Positions 27,185 to 35,628 of a stretch of DNA of 57,982 bases are shown one piece after another. Within the stretch, counting starts at the first letter, position 1. Each line of letters begins with the position of its first letter. A program made the position numbers and the translations under genes. Under the pieces are notes generated by a model. That model had not been told where the DNA came from. It saw nothing but the letters and a program-made list of their open reading frames with translations, and made no database searches. Origin of the DNA: Paludibacteraceae bacterium (lineage in GTDB: Bacteria; Bacteroidota; Bacteroidia; Bacteroidales; Paludibacteraceae); NCBI GenBank assembly GCA_017391525.1, contig JAFOYE010000017.1, positions 1 to 57,982 on the forward strand. The letters run 5' to 3'.

Positions 27185-27207
27185 CTAGTGCTGATGATAA
27201 TAATTAC

Positions 27208-27239
27208 CACGCCTGCTCATATGAGTGGGCGTGTTTTTT
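27208..27239 (+). terminator. Terminator of the efflux operon
   Basis: CACGCC..GGCGTG with an inner CTCAT/ATGAG stem and six T residues (27234-27239), directly after the PII-like gene. Confidence 0.93.
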
Positions 27240-27269
27240 GTATACCTATATGACGTGTGAGAATATAAC

Positions 27270-27297
27270 AAAAGAAGAAGCATTTCTGCTTCTTCTT
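27270..27297 (-). terminator. Terminator of tRNA-Asp
   Basis: On the minus strand AAGAAGAAGC, loop AGAAAT, GCTTCTTCTTTT follow two bases after the tRNA 3' end. It also reads as a weaker hairpin on the plus strand. Confidence 0.8.
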
Positions 27298-27298
27298 G

Positions 27299-27372
27299 CG
27301 GTGCGGACGGGACTCGAACCCGCGACCCCATGCGTGACAGGCATGTATTCTAACCAACTGAACTACCGCACC
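27299..27372 (-). tRNA. tRNA-Asp (anticodon GTC)
   Basis: The minus strand folds as a full cloverleaf: acceptor GGTGCGG/CCGCACC, discriminator G73 (an Asp identity base), D-arm AGTTCAGTTGGTTAGAAT, anticodon loop CTGTCAC with GTC, and T-arm CGGGTTCGAGTCCCG. CCA is not encoded, so it is added after transcription. Confidence 0.97.
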
Positions 27373-27408
27373 ATTTTCTATGTCTTACTTCCTTTTTGAA
27401 AGCGAGTG

Positions 27409-27440
27409 CAAAGGTACTGCTTTTTTTTGAAATGACCAAA
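27409..27440 (-). promoter_or_regulatory. Promoter of tRNA-Asp
   Basis: On the minus strand TTTG (27440-27437), 20 bases, TACCTTTG (27416-27409). The 20-base spacer and flanks are almost the same as in the tRNA-Phe promoter at 46536-46567. Confidence 0.88.
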
Positions 27441-27538
27441 TAATTTGCTAAAAAAAGTGTAAAATCGTGCGATTTTGTCAAATTTACTTGTCAAAATCAA
27501 GAAATACATGCTTTATAACATATTTTTACGCAATAAAA

Positions 27539-27570
27539 TTTGGTGGGTATCCAAAAAAGCAGTACCTTTG
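27539..27570 (+). promoter_or_regulatory. Promoter of a small RNA
   Basis: TTTG (27539-27542), 20 bases, TACCTTTG (27563-27570). No reading frame follows; a short RNA ending in a terminator does. Confidence 0.85.
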
Positions 27571-27575
27571 CACCG

Positions 27576-27644
27576 TGTTTTTCATGGTATTAGATTTAAG
27601 GTTAAGTAAAGATTGGGTTGTCGGGAGACAATCCACTTTTTTTT
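27576..27644 (+). ncRNA. Short promoter-to-terminator RNA, Bacteroidales conserved type
   Basis: Between a good promoter and an intrinsic terminator lies a transcript of about 70 bases without a coding frame. It contains TTTTTCATGGTATTAGATTT and AAGGTTAA, a string I recall as strongly conserved in many Bacteroidales genomes, often ahead of genes for RNA-binding or cold-shock proteins; I cannot assign an Rfam family with certainty. The end is an 8-bp hairpin GGGTTGTC/GACAATCC with loop GGGA and eight T residues. The exact start is estimated from the promoter. It faces the convergent pepD gene, so it is not an mRNA leader here. Confidence 0.65.
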
Positions 27645-27692
27645 TATAAAATTCTAGCATAACTAGATGTCATAGTTTTACTAGATTAAACT

Positions 27693-27724
27693 AAAAAAGG
27701 TTACCCTTTCGAGTAACCTTTTTT
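27693..27724 (-). terminator. Bidirectional terminator between the small RNA and pepD
   Basis: AAAAAAGGTTAC and GTAACCTTTTTT form a perfect 12-bp stem around CCCTTTCGA. It has T runs on both strands and lies 19 bases after the pepD stop on the minus strand. Confidence 0.92.
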
Positions 27725-27743
27725 GTTTTATATTGTGATTTTA

Positions 27744-29183
27744 TTAAAGCGCTTTGAGTGTCGCTAGCAAGTATTCGTAGAACTTAGCCACAGATGGGAT
27801 ATTCACTTTCTCGTCTGGGGAGTGTGGGTATTTGATTGTTGGGCCAAAAGAGATCATATCCATGCCAGGATAGTTGCGACCAATGATACCGCACTCCAAT
27901 CCTGCGTGGATGATAATCACGCGTGGCTCAACCCCGTAATTCTCTTGGTAGGTAGTTTTCATTACTTCCAGGATATGGCTCTTTAAGTTAGGTTTCCAAC
28001 CTGGATATGATCCAGAGAAGACTACCTCTGCACCTGCCATAGCAAATACAGATTCGATGATCGATTGCAATTCCTCTTTGCGAGACTCTACAGATGAACG
28101 TGTTAAGCACATGACTGTCACGCAATTCTCTTCGGTAACCAACATGGCGAGGTTGTTGCTGGTCTCAACCACGTCTGGCATCTCAGGGATTACACGATAT
28201 ACGCCGTGTGGACACGCGGTAATAGCATGAATTAAAAAGTCTTGTACGTCCTCTGGCAATTCTGTAGCAGGGCACTCTACTTCAGTAGCAGTCAATTGGA
28301 TGTTGTCTTCCACGCCATCATATTCTGCTAGGAATAAGTCTTCATATTCCGCTACAAGGTCCATGATCTCATCTATCCCTTCAGCAGGAATGGTGATTAC
28401 AGCAGCTGCTTCACGTGGGATAGCGTTGCGCAAACTACCACCCTCTACGTATGCCAAACGGGCTTCGTAATTAGCTACGGCGTCCTTTAGGAAACGGAAT
28501 AATAGTTTGTTAGCATTCGCACGTTGCAAATGAATATCACAACCGGAGTGACCACCTTTACATCCTTTGACAGTGACTTTGACAGCCACATCGCCCTCTT
28601 CTACTTCTACAGGCGTGTAGTGGAACTTAGCAGTTGTATCTACGCCACCTGCACAACCAACGTACAATTCGCCTTCGGCCTCAGAGTCCAGATTAAGCAA
28701 TGTCTTACCTTGTAGCAACCCACCTTCTAGGGCAAAAGCGCCATACATACCAGTTTCCTCGTCAACGGTAACCAATACTTCCAATGGAGGATGTACAACA
28801 GAATTGTCAGCCAAGATAGCCATAGCAGCTGCTACACCAATACCGTTATCTGCACCGAGTGTGGTACCTTTCGCAGTTACCCATTCACCATCTACATAAG
28901 CCTCGATAGGGTCTTTCTCAAAATCAAAAACTGTATCGTTATTCTTTTGTGGAACCATATCCATATGACCTTGAAGAATCACACCTGGGTGATTCTCATA
29001 ACCAGGACTAGCTGGCTTGCGGATAATCACATTACCTATACTATCTACTATGGTCTCAAGACCTAAACTCTTACCATATTCTGCCAAGAATGCAGATACT
29101 TCCTCTTTCTTACCCGATGGGCGAGGAATTTGTGTGAGGTTGTAAAAATGCTCCCACAATGCTTTTGGAGATAAATTTTTCAT
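27744..29183 (-). CDS. pepD: Aminoacyl-histidine dipeptidase (M20 peptidase)
   Basis: A 479-residue cytosolic metallo-dipeptidase of the M20 family (PepD, Xaa-His dipeptidase) that splits dipeptides. The zinc ligands and catalytic acids are visible: H73 with D75 in LQGHMDMVPQ, D112 in LGADNGIGVA, and E142/E143 in VDEETGM. A dimerisation (lid) domain fills the middle and a second catalytic part follows with IHAGLECGII. Length is normal. It lies 39 bases after the asparaginase gene on the same strand, so the two may be expressed together for peptide and amino acid use. Confidence 0.95.
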   Translation of the reverse strand: MKNLSPKALWEHFYNLTQIPRPSGKKEEVSAFLAEYGKSLGLETIVDSIGNVIIRKPASPGYENHPGVILQGHMDMVPQKNNDTVFDFEKDPIEAYVDGEWVTAKGTTLGADNGIGVAAAMAILADNSVVHPPLEVLVTVDEETGMYGAFALEGGLLQGKTLLNLDSEAEGELYVGCAGGVDTTAKFHYTPVEVEEGDVAVKVTVKGCKGGHSGCDIHLQRANANKLLFRFLKDAVANYEARLAYVEGGSLRNAIPREAAAVITIPAEGIDEIMDLVAEYEDLFLAEYDGVEDNIQLTATEVECPATELPEDVQDFLIHAITACPHGVYRVIPEMPDVVETSNNLAMLVTEENCVTVMCLTRSSVESRKEELQSIIESVFAMAGAEVVFSGSYPGWKPNLKSHILEVMKTTYQENYGVEPRVIIIHAGLECGIIGRNYPGMDMISFGPTIKYPHSPDEKVNIPSVAKFYEYLLATLKAL

Positions 29184-29222
29184 ATTTGTATTTTTATTTA
29201 AAGTGTTCGTTAATCGTCGATG

Positions 29223-30251
29223 CTATTCCGCGGTCAATTCGCCGCACAATGATATGGATAGCAAATGTTTAACTTTCTCTACATCATTAGGTATCTCACC
29301 TAATAGATGCATCATCTTTGTCAACAATGCCTCTGTTGTGATATCGTATCCTGATATTACACCTGCTTTCAACAAGTTCATACTCACTGCATAATGTCCC
29401 ATTGCCACTGAACCTGTGTTACATTGTGTCTTGTTTACAATCACCACACCTCTATCTACCGCATTGCGCAGACGGCGGTACAGCCATTCGTGAGTAGGGG
29501 CATTTCCAGAACCAAAAGTCTCTAGCACTACGCCTTTCAAATTTGGAATATCTAGCACTGCTGCCACTACATCCTCCGTGATACCAGGGAAGAGTTTCAA
29601 TATCGCTACGCGAGTATCAAAGTTCTTCATCAAACTCAATGGGGTTGTCTCACCATTATGTGGCTCAATAAATTGTCTATTGTATGTGATATGTACACCA
29701 GCTTTGGCTAGCGCAGGGTAGTTATAGGACTTAAATGCCGAAAAATGCTCTGCATTACGCTTGGTGGTACGATTGCCGCGATACAATTCACCATCCATGT
29801 AAAGACAAACCTCTGGAACGATAGGACCATACGAGTCATATGCTGCCGCTATCTCAATGGCGGTCAATAGATTTTCTTTAGCATCCGAACGCAACACACC
29901 TACTGGTAACTGACTACCAGTGAACACTACTGGTTTGCTCAATCCGTCAAACATAAAACTCAAAGCAGACGCAGAATACGACATGGTATCGGTACCATGC
30001 AATATCACAAAACCATCGTATTGATCATAGTGGTCATACACCATTTGCGCCATTTGTATCCAACTATCTGGGTTCAAATCAGAAGAGTCTAGTAGCGGTT
30101 CAAATGGCACCATTTCCACTTGGATATCACCAGCAAAGAGTTCTGGAACAAAAGCCTTGAAGGTTTGCATATCTGCAGGATGCAATGCTCCTGTCTCTGC
30201 ATCACGAACCATTGAGATGGTACCTCCAGTCAAAATTAGTAGAACTTTCAT
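29223..30251 (-). CDS. ansA: Type I L-asparaginase
   Basis: A 342-residue cytoplasmic asparaginase that hydrolyses asparagine to aspartate and ammonia. Catalytic features: TGGTIS with nucleophile T11, and the second threonine-aspartate pair T87/D88 in ILHGTDTMSYSAS; a conserved lysine follows in LRSDAKENLLTA. There is no signal peptide, consistent with the housekeeping type I enzyme. I start it at the ATG at 30251 because the longer frame to 30290 would begin upstream of the -7 promoter box. Confidence 0.93.
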   Translation of the reverse strand: MKVLLILTGGTISMVRDAETGALHPADMQTFKAFVPELFAGDIQVEMVPFEPLLDSSDLNPDSWIQMAQMVYDHYDQYDGFVILHGTDTMSYSASALSFMFDGLSKPVVFTGSQLPVGVLRSDAKENLLTAIEIAAAYDSYGPIVPEVCLYMDGELYRGNRTTKRNAEHFSAFKSYNYPALAKAGVHITYNRQFIEPHNGETTPLSLMKNFDTRVAILKLFPGITEDVVAAVLDIPNLKGVVLETFGSGNAPTHEWLYRRLRNAVDRGVVIVNKTQCNTGSVAMGHYAVSMNLLKAGVISGYDITTEALLTKMMHLLGEIPNDVEKVKHLLSISLCGELTAE

Positions 30252-30276
30252 CGTGCGGTTGTATTTAAATTCTTTG

Positions 30277-30308
30277 CAAAGATAATACATTTTTTTTGCA
30301 TATGCAAA
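30277..30308 (-). promoter_or_regulatory. Promoter of the asparaginase-pepD unit
   Basis: On the minus strand TTTG (30308-30305), 20 bases, TATCTTTG (30284-30277). The -33 box sits in the palindrome AAATTTGCATATGCAAA-like sequence (TTTGCATATGCAAA), a possible operator. Confidence 0.83.
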
Positions 30309-30316
30309 TTTCTATT

Positions 30317-30350
30317 AAAAAAGGAGCCCGATATCCCATCGAACTCCTTT
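30317..30350 (-). terminator. Terminator downstream of the response regulator gene
   Basis: On the minus strand AAAGGAG, inner stem CGAT/ATCG, CTCCTTTTTT. It lies between the regulator stop (30413) and the start region of ansA. Confidence 0.75.
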
Positions 30351-30412
30351 CCACTATTATGAAAAACACTATTTATTTAATAACACGCATACGTGTGTTT
30401 GCGGTTGCTTTT

Positions 30413-31099
30413 TTATTCTTGATTCATTTTTACCATCTTGTATCCTTTGCTATGTACACTCAATATGCGAAGAGGATTTTCTTTTCCCAAGTAGTTTCGC
30501 AAGTGATTGACATATACGCTCAGCGAACGAGCATTGAAGTAGGTATCTTCTCCCCATAAACTCATCAGTATGTAGTTGCGCTCAACTAGGGCGTTCATAT
30601 TTTGGCAGAATAGCAATAACAACTCATTCTCACGTGTGCTTAAGTGTCGATCTCCTAACATCTGACGAACACTGTCGAAATGCAAATCTCCCAAGTCAAA
30701 TACCAATTGGTTTTGGTTTTCATTATATTGGCAACGGCGCAAGATAGCTTCTATTTGATACGTCAAAATATCTATCGAATATGGTTTGAAGATATAGTCG
30801 TCGCATCCCAATTCATATGCACGAATAATACTATCTTTGTCTTTCTTATCGCTGAGGAATACCACTGGTAGATTGGTAAACGAACTGCGAATCAATTTCA
30901 ACAACTCATATCCATTCATATGAGGCATTGTTACGCTGCTGAGCACGAGGTCATAATGGCGCTTAGGTATCAATTCCCATGCTTCTTGACCATCCTTGGC
31001 GGTGTCTACGACATATGATTTACTACGCAGTACATCCGCTACTACCATGCATAAGTTCGCATCGTTTTCTACCAATAATATGTGTTTTGCGTAATTCAT
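30413..31099 (-). CDS. OmpR-type response regulator with a degenerate receiver
   Basis: A 228-residue two-domain regulator: receiver at about 5-120 and a winged-helix DNA-binding domain at about 130-225 (LSTRENELLLLFCQN, NARSLSVYVNHLRNYLG, HSKGYKMV). It resembles the Bacteroides RprY group. The receiver lacks the phosphorylation site: the strand that normally ends in aspartate reads DLVLSSVTMP, so position 55 is serine, and the acidic pair near the N-terminus is E11-N12 instead of E/D-D. The conserved lysine (FKPYS) and the serine of VVFLSD remain. It therefore probably does not work by normal phosphorylation. No sensor kinase is adjacent. The target genes are unknown. Confidence 0.92.
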   Translation of the reverse strand: MNYAKHILLVENDANLCMVVADVLRSKSYVVDTAKDGQEAWELIPKRHYDLVLSSVTMPHMNGYELLKLIRSSFTNLPVVFLSDKKDKDSIIRAYELGCDDYIFKPYSIDILTYQIEAILRRCQYNENQNQLVFDLGDLHFDSVRQMLGDRHLSTRENELLLLFCQNMNALVERNYILMSLWGEDTYFNARSLSVYVNHLRNYLGKENPLRILSVHSKGYKMVKMNQE

Positions 31100-31163
31100 T
31101 TGTTATATTTGTCTGTCTTATTACGTTACAAATACCATGCCAAACTTAAAGATTGGTTGTTTG

Positions 31164-32297
31164 TTACTTTGAAAAATCCAAATAAATAGCTATTTTTCTT
31201 AAAAAAACAGAGTCTAGACTTTCTATTTTATGCAATTCTTCTAATGTTCGTATGCGTATGTGCCTGCGCCTATATTCATAAATAGCTTTCGCTTGGTCAA
31301 AATGGATGTATGGATGTCGCATCAGTCTCTCAATACCGCATTGGTTGACGTTTAGTTTTTTTACATCCACGCTATCAATAAAGAAATGGGGTAATATACT
31401 ATCTGCTACCGCTTTGTCCATGCCTCGTGCTTCCATTATTTGCTCGACATGAGCATAACCGCCCAATTCTTCTCTGTATTTAACAATCTGCTTGGCCCTA
31501 TACGAACCTATTCCACGAATCATTTTTAGTTCAGTCGTATCTGCGGTGCGCAAGTTTAGAATGGTATCTTTCTTTTGCGCATACTTTTTCGTATCGCTAT
31601 TCTGCTGATTTATTATCGTGGAGTCTTGTGGAATATGTATATATGGTGCCAAAGCGTTGTACATACTGTCTGTCATACCATATAATCGCCTCAAGTCTTC
31701 TGCCTTGCGATACTTGCCACCCTTTGCACGATATTTCAGCATATTCTTGGCTTGCCAAGGTTGAAAACCTAGATGTACCAAGGTACTACTATCCGCAGTG
31801 TTTGGATTAAATTCGTGCAACCTGATCTCTATCGTGTCACGCTTTTGCTTCTTGTCTGTTGGGAATATATCTTGAGGAATGCATATATATGGTTCTAGAG
31901 CGTTGTACATACTATCTGTCATACCGTACAATCGCTTTAGATCTTCTGCCTTGCGATACTTGCCGCCCTTTGCACGATACTTCAGCATGTTCTTGGCTTG
32001 CCAGGGTTGAAAACCCAAATGTACCAAGGTGCTACTATCCGCAGTGTTCGGATTAAACTCGTGTAACCTAATCTCTATCGTGTCTCGTTGATACTTCTTA
32101 TCCTGTTGTGTTTGGTGCTGTTCAAAGGCGGTTTTAGCAGAGTCGCTCACTACAACAGTAGTTTCTTTTGTCGGTTGAAGATATTTGATGGCAAACATAG
32201 TGCCCAGTGCTAACACCCCTAGGGTCAGCACGCCCAACCATTGCTCTCCTGTCAACAAAAATATCTTCTCTTTTTTCTTCTTTTTCATAACCGCCAT
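31164..32297 (-). CDS. Membrane-anchored helix-hairpin-helix protein (ComEA-like) with tandem duplication
   Basis: A 377-residue protein: short basic N-terminus, one membrane helix (about 20-40), a linker, then a row of helix-hairpin-helix modules, which bind DNA without sequence preference. Two modules are a nearly perfect 82-residue tandem duplication (each from RDTIEIRLHEFNPNTADSS to an IPQD end; period 246 bases). Further, more diverged modules follow (LNLRTADTTELKMIRGIG; LNVNQCGIERLMRHPYIH). ComEA-type proteins bind incoming DNA at the outside of the membrane during transformation. The neighbours are xseA and comEC, which supports a DNA-uptake or DNA-processing role. It starts 6 bases after xseA. 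Confidence 0.85.
   Translation of the reverse strand: MAVMKKKKKEKIFLLTGEQWLGVLTLGVLALGTMFAIKYLQPTKETTVVVSDSAKTAFEQHQTQQDKKYQRDTIEIRLHEFNPNTADSSTLVHLGFQPWQAKNMLKYRAKGGKYRKAEDLKRLYGMTDSMYNALEPYICIPQDIFPTDKKQKRDTIEIRLHEFNPNTADSSTLVHLGFQPWQAKNMLKYRAKGGKYRKAEDLRRLYGMTDSMYNALAPYIHIPQDSTIINQQNSDTKKYAQKKDTILNLRTADTTELKMIRGIGSYRAKQIVKYREELGGYAHVEQIMEARGMDKAVADSILPHFFIDSVDVKKLNVNQCGIERLMRHPYIHFDQAKAIYEYRRRHIRIRTLEELHKIESLDSVFLRKIAIYLDFSK
31641..32086 (-). repeat. 246-base tandem duplication within the HHH gene
   Basis: The segment around 31641-31840 repeats at 31887-32086 with mostly silent differences; protein copies differ at few positions (DLKRLYG versus DLRRLYG, EPYICIPQD versus APYIHIPQD). Confidence 0.85.
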
Positions 32298-32303
32298 TCA
32301 CCG

Positions 32304-33479
32304 TTATTTACCGCTACTCACCGCATCAACCACCACTGATTCAACTACACCGTCTTGCACATAGGTCTTCAGCACATCTCCTTGTTTTACATCCTCTTTC
32401 CTCATGACGGGCTTACCATTCAACATCGTCAGACTATAACCCATTTTGAAGATCCTTTCAGGTGAATGCAATTCTATCGTTTTAGCCCACATCTGCAATC
32501 TATTGTGCTCCTTCATCATCAGTGTTTGTGCCGAATAACTCATTCGTTGTAAGTACCCTTGCAGTTTGTTATGCTCTTGTACCACAGCTTGTTGAGTGGC
32601 TCTTTGTAGACGAACTACCCATTGGTTAACCACCTCCACTTGTTTAGCCACACGCTCAATAAGCCACTCTGCAGCAGCGGTAGGGGTCTTCACAGATGTG
32701 TGTGCCACCATATCCACGATACTCATATCGCGTGTATGACCTATACCAGAGAGGATAGGCAACGGAAACTGTGCACAATGGCTGGCTAACTCGTAGTCGT
32801 CAAAACACCCTAAATCGGTTGTCGCACCGCCACCACGAATAATCACCACCATATCCCACTTCTCTTCCTCGCTTACTATCTTGCCGAGCGCTGCTATGAT
32901 GCTTTTAGGAGCATGGTCACCTTGCATAATGGCGGCAAAAAGTCCCATCTCAAATCTGTATCCAAAGCGGTTGTTCTGCAACTGATCACAAAAGTCACCA
33001 TAACCAGCTGCATCTGCAGCGGATATCACTGCCACTTTGCGAACAAGTGTTGGTACTACCAAACTCTGTTGCAACTCCATCACTCCTTCTTCAGTCAAAC
33101 GACGAATAGTGGCTTGACGTTGTTTGGCCAAATCGCCCTGCGTATAGGTTGGATCAATATTCCAAATGTTCAAACTCAACCCGTACACAGGATGAAATGT
33201 CACACTTACTTCTACTAATACTTGCATACCTACACGCAATGCTTGACCTGTTTCATGGATGAAAAAGGCTGATAGCAGACTATACACATTGCTCCAACAA
33301 TTAGCTCGTACTTTAGCCGCCAGCGTATTATCTTCGGCTTTTTCTACCAGTTCCATGTAACAATGTCCTCGTGCGCTCAGAGATGCTATCTCTGCACGTA
33401 CCCAATAGCGTTCTAGCAAGTCGTTCTCTACAACTTCCTGTATCTCCGCACATAATTCTGATAAACGATATTGTTTCAT
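32304..33479 (-). CDS. xseA: Exodeoxyribonuclease VII large subunit
   Basis: A 391-residue XseA, the catalytic subunit of the nuclease that degrades single-stranded DNA into acid-soluble oligonucleotides from both ends. An N-terminal OB-fold (residues about 1-95, LSELCAEIQEVVEN and WVRAEIASLSARGHCYMEL) precedes the catalytic domain with VISAADAAGYGDFCDQLQNN, IIRGGGATTDLGCFDD and GIGHTRDMSIVDMVAHTSVKTP. A coiled coil and a short C-terminal segment (ERIFKMGYSLTMLNGKPV) end it. It is shorter than the E. coli enzyme (456). The small subunit gene xseB, often next door, is not seen in this window. Confidence 0.94.
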   Translation of the reverse strand: MKQYRLSELCAEIQEVVENDLLERYWVRAEIASLSARGHCYMELVEKAEDNTLAAKVRANCWSNVYSLLSAFFIHETGQALRVGMQVLVEVSVTFHPVYGLSLNIWNIDPTYTQGDLAKQRQATIRRLTEEGVMELQQSLVVPTLVRKVAVISAADAAGYGDFCDQLQNNRFGYRFEMGLFAAIMQGDHAPKSIIAALGKIVSEEEKWDMVVIIRGGGATTDLGCFDDYELASHCAQFPLPILSGIGHTRDMSIVDMVAHTSVKTPTAAAEWLIERVAKQVEVVNQWVVRLQRATQQAVVQEHNKLQGYLQRMSYSAQTLMMKEHNRLQMWAKTIELHSPERIFKMGYSLTMLNGKPVMRKEDVKQGDVLKTYVQDGVVESVVVDAVSSGK

Positions 33480-33490
33480 ATCACTAGACT

Positions 33491-34894
33491 CTAAACACTC
33501 AATACTAAACTACCTCCCAATGCTCCCACTACTCCAATCAACCACCACCATCGCACTCTCTCCCCTCGCATCATCAGTATGCCACAAACTAATGCTCCAT
33601 ACATACACATCATGCTCGTCCAACTGATTTCCATTTTGGTGCTTGAGTAGGGTAGTGCTTCGATCCATTCTACCAATTGATACATGACTCTTGTACACCA
33701 TTCGGTTATGCTACCAAGCCATTCGCCCAATACACACCACGAGAATACTAAAGTGCCCAAACACAAAAGCAATACCACAAGCGCCATCGGAATGACTATC
33801 AAATTGGTTAGCGCAAAATAATTACTCGTCTGCCCAAAATAGTACAAGGTCAGTGGCATTGTCGCCAATTGTGCTCCAATGGACACCATCAGCAATCCGC
33901 CGATATACTTGCTCCATCCGCTCCTTAATCTCATATGTCGTTGCATCCACGATGCAATCATCATGATGCCTATCACTGCGGCAAAACTCAGCTGAAAACT
34001 TACACTCCATAATGCTAACGGATTGATCAGTAGTATGATAACTGCTGCGGCTAAGATAGGGTTCCATCGCGATGTATGTCGTCCCATCAAATAACTTAAC
34101 TCCCAAAAACTCAACATCAGTGCACTACGCATGACCGATGGACTCAATCCTGTGATGAATGCATATGTCCACAGTAACGCTAGCAATATAACTCCTAGCA
34201 ACCATCGTTTGCTCTTTTCTTTATATAGGGGTTTGCGCCAACCGCCTAGAGTTAGTATCCACATCATTATTCCCCAAACGATACCGGTATGCAATCCGCT
34301 GACGGCTAGCACGTGCATTGCTCCAGAGGCTGAAAAACTCTGTTGCACATCTTTGTCTAGTTCTTCTCTATATCCCAATGTTAAGGCTGATACTATCCCC
34401 AATTCCTTGCCCTCTATTCCCATCTCTTGGTATTTATTGTGTAGTGCCCGTTGACAATGCTGTGCCGTAGCTTGGATGCCTCTTTGAGGCTGATGTCCCA
34501 CCACTTGCCAGTTACCTCTATGAGCCCATGCTGTACCTACTATTCCTTGACGGCGGAGGTACAAACTGTAGTCAAAATCACCCAGTGTGTCGCCTCTGCG
34601 TATCGTTGTTTCTACTAGAAGTATATCCCCCTCGTTGGGCATCGGTAGGCTATCTTTTTGCAGATAGAGTAGGATATGTTTACCATCTTCAAGTTGTGCT
34701 TCGTAGCGAATAGTTTTGGTTCGTTCTTGCCCTTCGCTTTGCACATGGATGGCAAAGAGTTGATTGGTATCTAGATAATCTACTTCTGTGTCTTTTAACA
34801 AATTAAGCGGCTTACCCCAGTAGCCGCTCAATAGTATTATTCCTAACAGCGGAACCAACACTATCAACCACGTATGTCCCGCCAACCATCTCAT
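33491..34894 (-). CDS. comEC: ComEC/Rec2-family membrane protein
   Basis: A 467-residue polytopic membrane protein of the ComEC family, the channel that carries single-stranded DNA across the inner membrane in transformation. An N-terminal DUF4131-like/OB part (about 35-150) is followed by the Competence domain with its signature GIVSALTLGYREELD, FSASGAMHVLAVSGLHTGIV and many helices. The C-terminal metallo-beta-lactamase-like domain seen in longer ComEC proteins is absent, as is common in Bacteroidetes. It is co-directional with xseA (11-base gap) and the ComEA-like gene. Confidence 0.92.
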   Translation of the reverse strand: MRWLAGHTWLIVLVPLLGIILLSGYWGKPLNLLKDTEVDYLDTNQLFAIHVQSEGQERTKTIRYEAQLEDGKHILLYLQKDSLPMPNEGDILLVETTIRRGDTLGDFDYSLYLRRQGIVGTAWAHRGNWQVVGHQPQRGIQATAQHCQRALHNKYQEMGIEGKELGIVSALTLGYREELDKDVQQSFSASGAMHVLAVSGLHTGIVWGIMMWILTLGGWRKPLYKEKSKRWLLGVILLALLWTYAFITGLSPSVMRSALMLSFWELSYLMGRHTSRWNPILAAAVIILLINPLALWSVSFQLSFAAVIGIMMIASWMQRHMRLRSGWSKYIGGLLMVSIGAQLATMPLTLYYFGQTSNYFALTNLIVIPMALVVLLLCLGTLVFSWCVLGEWLGSITEWCTRVMYQLVEWIEALPYSSTKMEISWTSMMCMYGALVCGILMMRGERVRWWWLIGVVGALGGSLVLSV

Positions 34895-34935
34895 ATACCG
34901 CCTAACCGTCTAACCGATATTAATCGTTTCACCGC

Positions 34936-35583
34936 TTAATCCTGCTTTAGGAGGTTAACCATTGCTATGGGATCTTCCGCTCCGAACACGGCACTACCTG
35001 CTACCAAAATGTCCGCTCCGGCTTTCCACAGTTCGGGTGCCCATTTGGCATTCACACCGCCATCTACTTCGATCAGGGTTTTCAGTCCGCGTCGATCAAT
35101 CTCCTCTCTCAGGTAGCGCAAACGGTCCAATGATTCAACGATGAAACTCTGACCTCCGTATCCTGCTTGCACGGACATCAGTAGCACCATATCCACTTCG
35201 CCTAAGTATGGGTCAAGACTGTGGATGTCAGTTTTTGGGTTGATTGTCAAGCATGTACGCACACCCTTCTGACGAATCAACTCGATCACCGGCATAGGGT
35301 CATCTACTGCCTCGATGTGAAAACCTACACTCCATGCACCTGCATCACAAAAACGCTCTACATACTTCTCTGGATGGGTGATCATCAGGTGTACGTCTAG
35401 TGGCTTGGTGCAGTGTTTGCGGCAAGCTTCCATGACAGGAAAACCAAACGATATGTTGGGCACAAACACGCCGTCCATGACATCTATGTGTAGATACTCT
35501 GCGCTGCTTTGATTGATCATCTCGCAGTCACGTTGTAGGTTGCCAAAATCGGCAGATAATAATGATGGTGATATTGCTCGCAT
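34936..35583 (-). CDS. rpe: Ribulose-phosphate 3-epimerase
   Basis: Rpe interconverts ribulose-5-phosphate and xylulose-5-phosphate in the pentose phosphate pathway. The 215-residue protein is a TIM barrel with metal ligands H32, D34 (HIDVMDG), H65 (VHLMITHP), and the aspartate of IEVDGGVN; phosphate-binding GGQSF and AGSAVFG are present. Length is normal. It lies between the glycosyltransferase (21 bases upstream) and comEC (41 bases downstream) on the minus strand. Confidence 0.97.
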   Translation of the reverse strand: MRAISPSLLSADFGNLQRDCEMINQSSAEYLHIDVMDGVFVPNISFGFPVMEACRKHCTKPLDVHLMITHPEKYVERFCDAGAWSVGFHIEAVDDPMPVIELIRQKGVRTCLTINPKTDIHSLDPYLGEVDMVLLMSVQAGYGGQSFIVESLDRLRYLREEIDRRGLKTLIEVDGGVNAKWAPELWKAGADILVAGSAVFGAEDPIAMVNLLKQD

Positions 35584-35600
35584 ATATATCCTTGTCTTTA

Positions 35601-35628
35601 AACTCTAAACTATAAACTCTAAACTATA
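35601..35628 (-). repeat. 14-base tandem spacer before rpe
   Basis: AACTCTAAACTATA twice in tandem. It overlaps the last codons and stop of the glycosyltransferase gene (ends 35605) and lies 17 bases before the rpe start. Confidence 0.75.
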
